A program made the translations under genes and the position numbers. A stretch of 64,000 nucleotides of DNA from assembly GCA_037176725.1 (NCBI GenBank), contig JAZBRS010000029.1, forward strand, positions 125,459,001 through 125,523,000, read 5' to 3'. Shown here one piece after another: positions 27,045 through 39,010 of this stretch (position 1 is the first letter of the stretch; every line of letters starts with the position of its first letter). The stretch comes from Posidonia oceanica (Eukaryota; Streptophyta; Magnoliopsida; Alismatales; Posidoniaceae). The notes beneath the pieces were generated by a model. That model made no database searches, had not been told where the DNA came from, and saw only the letters and a program-made list of their open reading frames with translations.

Positions 27045-30000
27045 TGTTGACACCCCATTTTGACAGGCTGGATCGTTTGGAGCCTTCCGGTGGCTGCTGG
27101 ACCTGAACCCAGACCCAAACCTACACCTTCCTCCCCTTCTTTTCCCTCAAAACAAGCCTGAACTTGACCCGAGCTTACCCCCTTTCCCGAACTTGAAAAC
27201 CCACCAAAATCCATAGGAGCACTCACCCCTGATGACTTAGTAAACCCACCAAAAAGCTTGCAAAATCTCAAACCAGATCCCTCCCAAAAACCCTAGGAAA
27301 CTTAGGCAAAAATACCCTTTTTCTACACCTCAAAACCCCTCCAAAACTTTCTCAAAACTGAACCAAAACTCCAGGACCGGAACTAGAAACCCTAGACCCC
27401 ACACCCGCCAAATTTCACCCCTTTCGGAGACCTTTAAGACCCCTTTTCGCTGGAATTATCGTTTTCTCTCTCCGGGATTATCGTTTTCTCTCTCCTCTCT
27501 CTCTCCTGATTATCGTCTCTCTTTTCATCCCCTTCTCGCCCTCCTTCTGGCTTGGCAGCGGGCCCCCTTTGTACTCCTATTCCTTCTCTATCTTATTCCT
27601 ATTTTTATTCTATTTTTACCATCTTCCTTGAATTTTAAAAAAATCTTTTCTCTCAAACCTACCCCTTCCCCTTTTATTCCCTTTTTTCCTCTTTTCTTCT
27701 TCTTTTCCTTTTCTTCTTCCTCCCTTTGCAAAAAGCCTCAAAAATCCTTAAAAATCTGTAAAACCCCAAGACCTAAAAGAAACAAATCAGAATCCCCAGA
27801 AAAAGCAATTAAAAACATTAAATAAGTAATTAAAAACCCAAACTCAATTAAATCAAGCTAAAAAGAAAATCAAGCATGCAAACTAAAAAATGCAAAACGA
27901 ACTAAAATAAAACACTGTAAAATCAACTAAAAAACTGAAATAAAATCAGAACCTACCAAAAATGAAAACCCCACTAAAAGAATTAAGAAACAAACCCTAG
28001 AGAGAAGAATTAAAAATCAAATACTAAAACAAGTAATTAAAGAGAACAAAAAACTTAACCTAACAAACATAAGGAAAGAACAACATAAGAACTTAATTAA
28101 AAAAGGAAAAGAAAATACAGTTAAAAGACCTAAAATACTTAACCAAATCAGGAAAAATCCAACTAAAAAACACCAAGAAGAATTAACAAATAAAAAACAA
28201 AAGCATGGGTCAAAAGACTTAAAAAAGGGAAATACAAAAGACTAGAACTAAAAGCCCAAAACCCACTCAAAATAATGTAAAAATAAATCCTAAAAATCCC
28301 AACTAACATCCTAAAATACTTAACAAGAAAACACAATTTTAAAAAACGATTTAAGAGAATTTAACCAACCCCTAATCAAGTGGAAAACAAATCAAAAACA
28401 AAATAAAACCCTAAAGCCCTAATCAAGCCTAAAACACACTAATTAACCCAAAAACGGTCATTAAAAAATCCAGATATACACCTAACCTACAACCCAAGTC
28501 ATCCCATATTTTTATTTATTTTTATCTTATTTTCTCCTATTTTTTCTTTCCATCTTTCTTTCTTCCTTCTTTTTTATTTCCCTTTTCTTCCTTACTGGGC
28601 TCATCAGCCCGTTCACCTTTTTTTCCTTTTTTTTTTCAAAATCTCGGCTCGGCCCGGCCCGCTGCTACAGTGCCATCGTCCTCCTTCCCTCTCCCGCCTG
28701 CCACCAGCTACAGTACTCGCCGCCTGCGCTTCTGCCGACCTGCCATCTCCTGCTCGAGCCGGACGAGCACGCGCCGAACTCCGTCCGTGCACCTGCCACC
28801 ACCTCTCCTCGGCATTCAATTGCCGCAGGTCTGTAAAGCCAAGAGGGGAAGCTATCAGAATCAAGGCGAAAAGGGGAGGGAAGTCAGAGCCGATTTGAGC
28901 AGGGTAAGAGAGGAGAAAAGATCAGGGAGACCGTCCGGGAAGAGGGGAGAGGATTCCAGCGAATTCCCAGAGGGAGAGAGCGCCTTTCTTCCTGAGAAAA
29001 CCACCCACGGACGCCCGACCTCCGCCTCTCCTTCTCCCAGCGAACCAGCACCCGAAACACCTCCAGAACAGCCCAGAATTCGTCCCCCGACCTCGCCGAG
29101 TCCCCCTGCAACTCTTCCCCTCCTTTCTGCATCAAGAACCAACCCACATTCCGCCGGAAGCCGTCTGAAGCCCAGACCGAACCCAACACAACTCCCCCAG
29201 CAATTCCCTCCACTCCAGCCCACAACCTTCTCCCAAAATCCACCCCGAGACTCGCCGAACCTCCACCTTTCCAGGGCCCCCAACCTCGAACCCAACCATC
29301 CACCACAGCTTCCAAACTTCACCACAAACACCTGTGCCGCCCACTGTCCAGAAATCAGTCCAACCTCCTATCTCACTCCACGCTCTCCAGAACTGCAAGC
29401 TAGCCATCCAGAACCCATCTTTGAGGTCCCAGCTACTCACCGGCAGCCCCCATTCGATCCACAAGCAGCCGACAGAGCCCCTCCACCTCCGGTTCCTGTC
29501 TGAGAACCCAAAATCGCCGGATCCCGCCCCGAGCTTCGAAGCTCGCACCCGATCGCTCAGGGTGCTCCGGAAGCTCATTCTGAGCCAGCCCCAACCTCCG
29601 CGAGTGCCAAACAGTCGCCGCTGCAACTGCACGAATTCCGCCGGCCAGCTCCGACATCGCCGAGGTCGGGAGCACGTTCCAGGCGCGAAGGCAGGTAACT
29701 CCTCACCTCCTCCACTCCCTCTCCCTCCTCTGTTGCTTTCCCACCAACCAGAAGCTAGTTTCCGATCCTCCCGCTCCAACCGCAAGTCGCCGGACAGTGT
29801 CCCTTCTCCGGCGCCGGCGACCGTTCCTCTTGCTGCTCCAGCCAGCAGAACGGCTTCCCACTGGCTCCCGGAGCTCCGCACGGACGGCAGCAACAGCCTC
29901 CGCCGCCCAGCGCTTCCCCAGCCCCCCTGTGCCGGCGGTGATGAGGTCCGGTAGCTCACTGCTACAGTACCCCTCATCGCCGGCGAGCCACTGTTTACTT

Positions 30001-32901
30001 ATTTTTTACAATTATATGGTTTTGTGTGAATATTGCATATCCGGCTTCAGTTTTTCAATTTTTTCGTTTCAGTCCTTATTTCATTTACTCTGCTTTGTGG
30101 TTTAATTTACGATCATGCTAAATTGCACTTTTTATCTCTGTTTCTCAGTATCTGCATTCAGGTCCATTTACTGTGCATTTTAGTTATAAAATCTTGTACT
30201 TTAGTCCTTCTGCTTTCCATTATTGCACTTAGGTCCTGTTTTAAATCAGTCTATTTAATTACATACATTTTACCATGCTGCATTGCATTCTAGGTCCCTG
30301 CATGTTTCTGTTTTGCATTTAGGTCCAAAGCACTGTGGCAACTTAGGTTCCGATTTTATTTTTTTGGTTGATGCATTGCACTGTGGCCCCTCCATTTTTT
30401 CATTTTTGCATACAGACCCTTTTTAAATACACAGTAATCATTTTGCATGCATATTTGCTTATCACATTGCATTTTTGACCCTGACCTTTTGAAAAATCAC
30501 ACTGTGGTCCTGTCCTTTAATTTTCAGAGCATGTTTTCCATATAAAATTGCATATCTGCCCCCTACATGATTTCAAAATCACACTTAGGTCCCTGCATGC
30601 TTTAAAAATCATGTGAAAAGACCATTTTGCCCCTAGATTGCATTTTAACCCCTATGCCGACCAGATTTCATACAGACCTTTCACTAGCACCTCCAGACTT
30701 CCCAGGACCTTGTTTTCTAGAAAATTTGCATTTTAGCCCCTCTCTTTTTCAAAAAAATACTTTTAAACCCCCGTTCTTTCCAAATGTCTTTTCCTTGTCT
30801 TCTCTGGCTTCGCATTGCATTCTGCATCCATTTAATCTTGCATTTAAGCTCCCCTCTGCATACACTAAGCACTTTTAACTCCCCTTCACTTGGGAGGACC
30901 CTCAGCACACCCTTAGGATCTCCTGAACACTTAGATCTGTTCTCCTCTTCTGTTCTGGCCCTTCTGCTCCGAAGCCGCGATATCTTTCAATCCGACCGTC
31001 GGATCTCCCCAAGTAAGCTGCCCAGGCGACCGCAGCGAAGCGCTCTTCAGCATAGACCAAACAGATCTCCGATCAGACTCCCGGATCTCCAGGTATATCT
31101 TCCTGAACTTCTGCACTGCATTCATCTTGCATGCCATTTGCACCGTTTTGCGTGCCTTTTGATTTCTTCGCCTCGTTTTGCGTGCCATCATGTTTTATCG
31201 CTCCGTTTTGCGCGCCGCCTCTTTGTCTTGCACCGTTTTGCATGCCCTTTAGTTTTTTCGTCTCGTTTCGCGTGTTTTCATGTTTTACCGCTCCGTTTTG
31301 CGCGCCATTTCTCTGCCTTGCACCGTTTTGCGTGCCTTTTGATTTCTTCGCCTCGTTTTGCGTGCCATCATGTTTTATCGCTCCGTTTTGCGCGCGGCCT
31401 CTTTGTCTTGCACCGTTTTGCATGCCCTTTAGTTTTTTCGTCTCGTTTCGCGTGTTTTCATGTTTTACCGCTCCGTTTTGCGCGCCATTTCTCTGCCTTG
31501 CACCGTTTTGCGTGCCTTTTGATTTCTTCGCCTCGTTTTGCGTGCCATCATGTTTTATCGCTCCGTTTTGCGCGCCGCCTCTTTGTCTTGCACCGTTTTG
31601 CGTGCCCTTTAGTTTTTTTGTCCCGTTTCGCGTGTTTTCATGTTTTACCGCTCCGTTTTGCGCGCCATTTCTCTACCTTGCACCGTTTTGCGTGCCTTTT
31701 GATTTCTTCGCCTCGTTTTGCGTGCCATCATGTTTTATCGCTCCGTTTTGCGCGCCGCCTCTTTGTCTTGCACCGTTTTGCGTGCCCTTTAGTTTTTTTG
31801 TCCCGTTTGGCGTGTTTTCATGTTTTACCGCTCCGTTTTGCGTGCCATTTCTCTGTCTTGCACCGTTTTGCGTGCCCTTTAGTTTTTCGTCTCGTTTCGC
31901 GTGCCATCATGTTTTATCGCTCTGTTTTGCGCGCCGCTTCTCTATCTTGCACCGTTTTGCGTGCCCTTTAGTTTTCTTGCCTCGTTTTGCGCGCAGTCTT
32001 GTTTTCCTGCACCGTTTTGCGTGCCCTTTCGTTTTCTCGTCTCGTTTTGCGTGCCCTGGCGTTTCCCGATCCAGTTTTGCGCCCTTCTTTCGTTTTCTTG
32101 CACGGTTTTGCATTCTTATTCTATTTCTTGCCCCATTTTGCATGTCAACCCTGTTCTCGCATCTTTTTGCATACTTGTTTCGTTCCTCGCACTGTTTTAC
32201 GCCGTTTTCCCTTGCATGTCGATCGCATTGCATGGTTTTCTCGCTGTTTCGTCTTTTCGCCTGCATTTGCATATAGGGCGGTGATGCTTACTGTCCGGAG
32301 TTCTCACGAGCCAGGTTTCGCCCGGTTCGGAACACGGACAGCGTTGCTGAGCGCTTAGATTGCACGTTTACTTCCTTGCATCGTTTTCCATCACTTAGAG
32401 CACACCTTTGAGCATTTAGACAGGCATTCATTGGCACATAGGCATTCAAAGTCTGCATTTCCCTGCATATGCGAGCGTAAGCCTAGAAAGACCGATTCTC
32501 GGGCGTGTCGGGGGTGCCTAACACCTTCCCCGCGCGTAACAGGAGTCCTTACCCTCTCTTGGCCCGCAATGACCATATTGCCCTTGTCCTAGGCACGAGT
32601 CACCTCATTTGCATTCATTTGCATCTTATTTCTTCTGCATTGCCTTGCATTGCATTTTTTGCTCGGTTTTGCGTGATTATTCACGCATTTCCCCGGTTTT
32701 CCTCGTCTTCCGATTTAATAGACTTGGTGGCGACTCCGATTTTGTCTTATCTTCTTCTTTTCTTTCCCTTTTTCCCTTTTTAAATGTTTTCGAGTTAGGT
32801 CTTCCTTCTCGGATATAGCCGCTTATAGTGAGCCTGATTCCGATCGGTGCACGCGAGCTTTGGCATCGTGCATGGACGATCCGAACACCGGGATTACTAC
32901 A
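27045..32901 (+). repeat. 3' LTR of copy B (5.86 kb)
   Basis: TGTTGACACCCC to TACTACA; near-identical to 6035-11892. Differences I noticed include a one-base deletion in a C-run near 27180 and substitutions near 29241, 29570, 29693, 30176, 31808, 31853, 32121, 32152, 32295 and 32456. The 30-bp/180-bp array is at about 31137-32140. Downstream the sequence passes directly into element C coding sequence. Confidence 0.95.
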
Positions 32902-33431
32902 CCTGAGCAAGAAGTTTAATGATTGCGAAGCCAGGTATAACACTGTAGAGAAGACTTGCCTATCTCTCATCTGGGCCGCACAGAAACTGAGGCACTACAT
33001 GATGGCATATCTAGTTCAACTCTTATGTCGGCATGACCCCATCAAGTTCCTCTTCCAGAAGCCAGCCAAGGTGGGCAGATGTGTCAAGTGGCAGGTGTTG
33101 CTGTCTCAGTACGACATCACCTTCGTCACACAGAGATCTGTGAAGGGTCAAGCCATGGCAGATCATCTTGCTGACTTTCCATTGCCTGAGTATCAACCTC
33201 TGCAGACGCAGTTCCCAAACGGGGTCATCCTCTTTGCAGTAGAGGACTCTGATGAGAAGGACCCTGAAGACCAAGAGCAGTGGCAGCTATACTTTGATGG
33301 CGCTGTCAACAAAAAGAGGCGAGGCGTAGGCGCAGTGCTGACAACGCCGTAAGGGCAAATGATTCCCTTTGCGAGGAAGCTGACCTTCAAATGCACCAAC
33401 AACGAAGCAGAATATAAAGCGTGCATCCTAG
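32902..33431 (+). pseudogene. pol: Element C pol fragment: RT end and RNase H start, interrupted
   Basis: A diverged Tat pol, in frame from 32903 (LSKKFNDCEARYNTVEKT...), equivalent to copy B 19757-20286. It covers the first RNase H, its tether (RHDPIKFLFQKPAKVGRC) and the start of the archaeal-type RNase H (YFDGAVNKK). It has TAA at 33350-33352. It is cut at the left by insertion of the A/B tandem and at the right by element D. The pol continues at 53768. About four fifths identical to B by eye, so C is a related but older lineage. Confidence 0.9.
33427..33431. repeat. Target-site duplication CCTAG, left copy, element D
   Basis: CCTAG immediately before the D terminus and again at 53768-53772 immediately after it. 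The coding sequence of C reads continuously across once D and one copy are set aside. Confidence 0.9.
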
Positions 33432-36400
33432 TGTAGTAATCCTAAATTCTGATCGTCTATGCACGATACCAAAGTTTGCGTGCACCGATCAAAATAGGCT
33501 CACTATATGCGGCTAGATCCGAGGGAAGAAACTCGACTTGGAAACGCAGGCAAAAAGAAAAGAAAAGATGATAAGACAAAATCAGAGTTGCCACTAGGTC
33601 TATTGAATTGGAAGACAGGGAAAATCGGGGGTAATACATGAAAAGACATGTAAAACCGGATGCAAGGAGGGGCAAAGGGATGCATTGCTAAGCTAAGCTA
33701 CGCTATGCTATGCTATGCTACGCTATGACTCATGTCTAGGATAAAGGAAAGGTCAATGCGAGCCAAGGGAAAGGGCAAGGACTCCTATTACGCACGGGGA
33801 AGGTGTTAAGCACCCCTGATACGTCCGAGAGTCGGTCTTTCTTAGGCAATCTCGCACTAATGCAGGGAAATGCTAGCCTAATGCTTAAATGCCATGGATA
33901 CCTACCTGCTATGCATTGGAAATAAACGTGCTATCTATGTGCTCAGCCACGATGCTAGTGTTTCGAACTAGTCGGGCCCTGGTTCTTGAGAACTCCTAAG
34001 CAATAAGCATCATAGCCCTAAATGCAGATGCAAGCGATAAAGCAAAAACCAAGCAATGCAAACGACATGCAAGCGATAAAGCAAAGCAGGTGACGAAAAC
34101 GGTGCGAAATACGGAAAACAATGCAAGGCACGGAAAACGATGCAAGATGCGGAAAACGAGGCGAAAGCAAGGCGTAAAACTGAAACAAGGGTTAGGCAGC
34201 ATGCATAAGGGTTGCAGCAAGCATTAGAAGCAATAAAACGCAGAAAACGGCGAACCAAGCAAAATCAGCGTTTTAAAACCAAGTCAAGCCAACTGCAAGC
34301 GTTGGACGTTGCCACTGCTGGCGTCCAACACCTGCTGGAGGCAGACAGCATGCGATTTTTAGAAAACAATACATTCTAGCTATATGGATGCAATACAGGT
34401 GCATGAATGCAACTAAATGGGTGCATGACATGCAAGACTAACCTAATAGAGGATTAGAAGAGGAATCAGAGCAAGGGGCAAGCCAGGATCAAGGATCAAA
34501 GCAAGCAGGTCGTTGGACGCCGGTAGGCATCGCATCCAACGTTAGACGCCAGCGTGACAGGTGTCTAACACAGGCCAAAAGATAGCAAGATAAGGAAGCA
34601 TACAAAAGGCAAAATAAAAATGGGGACATGCATTAGGGCTACTGGGGATGAGCATAGGACAAACATGCAAGCATGGGATCACACAAAAACCAAAACTTAC
34701 CAACTGCAGCATGTGCCAGGCCAGAGGCACAACCAGAGTGTTGGACGCGAGTTAGGCCGGCGTCCAATGTTGGACGCCTGCACCAGCAGCGTACAACGCC
34801 CTGGGAGGCACAACACACAAAAAACTTGCATAAAATAGCAAATAAACTAATGAAGGCTGAAGAACAGTTGCAAAGGAAGCTAAACATGCATGGAAACACA
34901 GGAGACATGTAAGCAAACAAATCAGAGCAACATGCAAGCATCCAAAAGCATGCAGAGGAGCAGAGACGTTAGACGCTGGAGACACCAGCGTCCAACGTTG
35001 GACGCTGAAGCCTCCAGCGTCCAATGACCACTGCATGCAGACCTACCTGTACTAAAGGGGGAGCTCAGCTCTAACCCCACTTATATGCATGCAGACATAC
35101 TAAGGCATACCAGAGCAAAAGGAAACATCCACAGCAAGCATTTAACTTATGGAAAGCAAGAAAGAGGAAAGCATGCATGGAAATAAAGGATTAAACTTGC
35201 AAAAAGAAGGCATGCAACATGAAAGGACCTAGCAAACCTAAGCATGGTTGCCATAGGGGCCAGGCATCTCTAAGCAAGCATGGATCAAGAATAAGCATCA
35301 AAAATAGGCATAGCGTAAGCATGGCAGCAAGCTACAGCTAACAGAGGTGTTGGACGCTAGGTGAACCAGCGTCCAACGTTGGACGCGGCTCACCCAGGCG
35401 TCCAATGCAGGCAGGAAGCAAGCAGATTCAAAGCATGCAAAAAGACTTAGGCATGGATCAAAGCATGGATACAGGCATGGCATAGCATCTAAAACGCATA
35501 AAGAAGGCATGTAGCACAAACTTGCAGGAACAAGCTAACAAGAGAGCATGGAAAGCATGAGAACACGAGCTAAGGAAAGCAAGGTGTTGGATGCTGGCCT
35601 ATGCCGCGTGCAACGTTGGACGCACCAGCTGGTGCGTCCAACACACTGAACTCTCTTCTGGCCACAAATCGTGGCCAAAAGGATTCAAAAAATTGCGAAA
35701 ATGCATGGAAACACTCAAACTAGCATGCATGACCTATGGGGATAGATAACTTACCTCGTCGCGGCCTGGAACGGCGTGTCGACCTCCTTCACTGGCGCTG
35801 TGGAAGTGGATGACCAGCTGACTCCAGCGAGCTCGTGCGGCTAGCTAGGGGCACGAGAGAGGTCAGCAAAGGGTCCAAAGTGGAGGTGGATCCTTGGTCT
35901 TTCTCTAGAGGTGGAGAATTGCAGAGGGAGAGGGCTATGCTGGTCTGTGTGTCCTGAGGAAGAAGGGTGGTTGAACTGGTTTTGTTCATGGGTTGCTTGG
36001 GTTTGCTGCCGAAATTGCAGCAACTCAGAGGGGAATTGGCAGGCTTTGGCAGGTGCTCTGGGAGAGGAGAAGCCACGAGGGTGGTAGGAGGGGGTGTGGG
36101 CATGTCAGTCGGCCAGCGAGGGAGTCGCTGGTGGCTGACAGAGGCGACAGGTTGGCAGTGAGGAGAAGAGAGAGCGGGAATGGTGCTGATATGGAGAGGA
36201 TGGGCAGTAACTTGGGCTTGGAAGGTAGTGGATGGCATGGAGTGTGAGAGGAGACAGGTAGTAAGTGCAGGGAGGTGGTGGAGTGGACGGGAGGTGTGCC
36301 GAAGGAGGCGGAGCAGCCGTTGCTGCAATCGAGTCGTTGGACGCTAGAGCAAAGGGCGTCCAACGTTGGACGCTAGCATAGGGCACGTCCAACGTTGGAC

Positions 36401-36619
36401 ACTGCCTATTCCAGTGTACAACGCACTCAGTTGGCAAAAGGCTGCAAAAGGGCTTGGGCTTGGGCTAGAAGGTTTAAAAAAGGTGTAAAAAGGGCTTGGG
36501 GTTTTGGGTAAGGTTTTAGGGGTAGAAATGGGTTAGAAAAAGGAGTGCCGTTCCAGAGTCTACACGAGCTTGCAGGAGAAAACAACCAACTTCCGGGCTG
36601 TCAGAATGGGGTGTCTACA
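33432..36619 (-). repeat. 3' LTR of element D (3.19 kb)
   Basis: On the minus strand it runs TGTAGACACCCC (36619) to GATTACTACA (33432). It holds several twin hairpins based on GTTGGACGC, for example 35586-35642. It differs from the other D LTR by many substitutions and several indels, including loss of one 29-bp hairpin module near 34301. Confidence 0.92.
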
Positions 36620-36770
36620 GATGCCCCTCCTTGAGTGAGGTCAAGCGTAGCGAGACTGCTGCTCAGGGTAGACAAGACACCCTACCTGATGCCGGCAGGA
36701 GCGCAAATTGCTGTTGGCGTGAGTCACTTATCCGGCGGATGTACCTAAAATCATGACTCGATGCCACAAT
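36620..36770 (-). promoter_or_regulatory. Polypurine tract and conserved pre-PPT element, element D
   Basis: On the minus strand the PPT reads AAGGAGGGGCATC directly before the LTR. Upstream words GCATTGTGGCA, TCATGATTTT, CATCCGCC, GACTCACGCCAAC and CCCTGAGCAGC match elements C and A/B. Confidence 0.8.
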
Positions 36771-38180
36771 GCTAATGCAGATGCAAGATGCTAATGCAAT
36801 GCACATGCTAATGCAAAAGTTAGTGCAAATGTTATGTTAGTGCAAAACTGGTATGCGATGCGAATGCCGACACTGAACTAGTATGCACTAGTGCGCGTGC
36901 GAGTGCTGTGCATGGGGAGATGCTATGCTGATGCATGGTGATTGCTGGCACTAATGTCGATGCCGATGCATGGGGTGCTATGCTGCAGATGCTGATGCTT
37001 GAGTGCTAATGCTTGAATGCTTGCAGGAGTGCTAATGCTTGGGTGCTAGTGCTTAAATGCTAATGCTTGAGAGTGCTAATGTTGTGCATGCTGGTGCTAA
37101 TGCTGGGGCAGTGTAGAGTGATGCATGGAGAAGAAGCAGGGGGTTCTACAATGCAGTGCGGCAAGTTGGTTGCTTGTCCAAGCTTGCGCAAAAAGCTGCT
37201 CTGGGAGGGCTAATGCGCTTGCCGCATGGGCAGGCTGCTAGTCCAGGGGAGACCAAGGGCCCTTGTCCGTTCGGGACAAATGAAACAAGCAGGAGCTCGC
37301 GAGGCCGCGAGAAGGAGAAAGTGCTTGCCTCCAGGCGAGGCAGCAAACAGGCAGAAGAGGCAGAAGGGGCAATGCAATGCAGAGGAGGTCCTAAGCAATG
37401 CAAGAAAGTGAATGCAAATGCAAATGAATGCAGACACTAGAATGTTGTGCAAATGACATGCCTACGCTAACGCTTACTACGCTGAAACTTCTCTAGGGGA
37501 AAGCAGGATGGTGCATGCACGCGGAAAAGTGGAAATGCAATGCAATGCTGTCGCTGGCCAATGCATGTAGGCCAAGCAACGGGGGTGCCATTCGCAAAGC
37601 TCAACTGTAGACGAATGGCGATGCAAGTGCATGGGATACCGCAGAAAGTAAATATGCTAAAAGTAAAGCAGGGGATGTGCATGCAGCAGCGGGTACTAAA
37701 AGACCTGGGAAAGCAGAATGCGGGAGTTGATGGAAGGACCACAGAGGAGCGGCAGCGCAATAAGGGTACAATGCATGAGATGTAATGTAGTGGGATGCAA
37801 GGTATGCAGTGGAACGCCGGGCACGCGGAACCGAGAAAGCGATCCTGGGTTATGCACTACTGCGAGCATCATCCCGAGCCAACAATGCTATAAAAAGAAG
37901 CATGCGGGCGACGAAGATGCTGCCTTAGGCAATACGTGAACTTGGGGTTCAGATCCTAAGCACGCGATGTCCGTGTAATGATGAGATGCAGTACTAAGAC
38001 TGACTTGACAAGGAGATACAAAGAAGCTACATGATGTTATGCAATGCGAATGTTGTGAAATGCAGTGTACTAAAAAATGGAATGCCGGGCACGTGGGACC
38101 GGGAAAATGATCCTGGTCGCGCGACGACCACGGGATGATGAAATGCTAATGCCATGCAACAAAATGCTATTATACTAAAA
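36771..38180 (-). other. Non-coding 3' region of D with TGCTAATGCTTG repeats
   Basis: Low-complexity repeats of TGCTAATGCTTGAG type at about 36775-37110, then unremarkable sequence. Two related words, GCCGGGCACG followed by a GATCCTGG, occur near 37815-37850 and 38080-38115. Short frames here are not credible genes. Confidence 0.5.
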
Positions 38181-38185
38181 TGAAA

Positions 38186-39010
38186 TGGGTGATAGGTTAA
38201 CGGACCTATCGCTGGATAGTTAGGGCTATCAGCCCACGAGGAGTTAACGGACTCACCACCGGATAGTTGGGGCTATCAGCCCGCGGACGGTGACAGGCCA
38301 GCGAGTCTGTCAGGCAAGAGGGGTGATTACAAGTGGGACAGCTTGTAACCACGAATGCAACGGGAATACCATACCCGAAGGTGTGGCAGAGGTCCGTAGA
38401 CGCTCCCATAACAGTTAGGGGTGTCAGCCCAAATGCAGATAGAAATGGGATACCATGGGGCAGCTGAATAAAGATGCCCCTGGTATCAATGAACGATACC
38501 AGGGGGCAGTCGAAGCGCCTCTGGCACCAAAATGCAAGGCAAAGACAACACTAACGGGTTTGTCAGCTGAGTAGTTAGGGCTACCAGCTCGAATGCAATG
38601 AGATGGATGTAAAGGCTCATCATGCAAAGTGCAATGACGGTGGGGGATGCAATGGAATAATGCAAATGCAAGGTGATAAGTTAACGGACTTACCGCCGAA
38701 TAGTTGGGGATATCAGCCCATATGCAGTGCGGATATGCGGGATGACATTTTAACAAGCGTCAACCGAGCAGTTAGGGCTGCCAGCTCGATGCAGAGGAAT
38801 GCAGAGTGGTAGGTTAACGGACCCACCGCCGAGCAGTTAGTGCTGCCAACCCGGATGCAGAAATGATGGCATGATAAAATGATAGGTTGACGGACCCATC
38901 GTCGAGCAGTTAGGGCTGCCAGCCCGGATGTAGAAATGATAGCATGATGAAATGATAGGTTGACGGACCCATCGCCGAGTAGTTAGGGTTGCCAGCCTAG
39001 ATGCAGAAAT
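38186..39010 (-). repeat. H1/H2 hairpin array in element D, first block
   Basis: Repeats of about 50-70 bp. On the sense (minus) strand each has an H2 unit like GGCTGATAGCCCTAACTATC or the variant GGCTGGCAGCCCTAACTGCT, and an H1 unit like GATAAGTCCGTCAACTTATC or GATAGGTCCGTTAACCTATC. Arms covary and several mismatches are G-U pairs in the sense RNA. The twin GATACC hairpin (38449-38528) sits inside the block. Confidence 0.85.
38449..38528 (-). repeat. Twin GATACC hairpin, element D
   Basis: Two inverted repeats: GATACCATGGGGCA with TGCCCCTGGTATC (38449-38487), and GATACCAGGGGGC with GCCTCTGGCACC (38495-38528). Same layout as in A/B and C. Confidence 0.7.

Larger units (their letters stand above)
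6035..32901 (+). mobile_element. Tat-clade Ty3/gypsy retrotransposon, copy B (complete, 26.9 kb)
   Basis: Complete element: 5' LTR 6035-11892 (5858 bp), tRNA-Arg primer site 11894-11911, leader, gag-pol 13212-21857, extra ORF 23199-24401, hairpin arrays, PPT 27032-27044, 3' LTR 27045-32901 (5857 bp). LTRs begin TGTTGACACCCC and end TACTACA. By eye they differ at roughly 15-20 places, so the element is young. It is not intact: TGA in integrase and TAG in the extra ORF. The 3' flank (CCTGAGC) is the RNase H gene of element C. The matching target duplication would lie upstream of copy A, outside the window. Confidence 0.93.

Noticed and set aside
36771..37110. Repeat of TGCTAATGCTTGAG as a regulatory array
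   Set aside because: It is degenerate, lacks dyad symmetry and has no counterpart in the other elements; simple repeat drift suffices.
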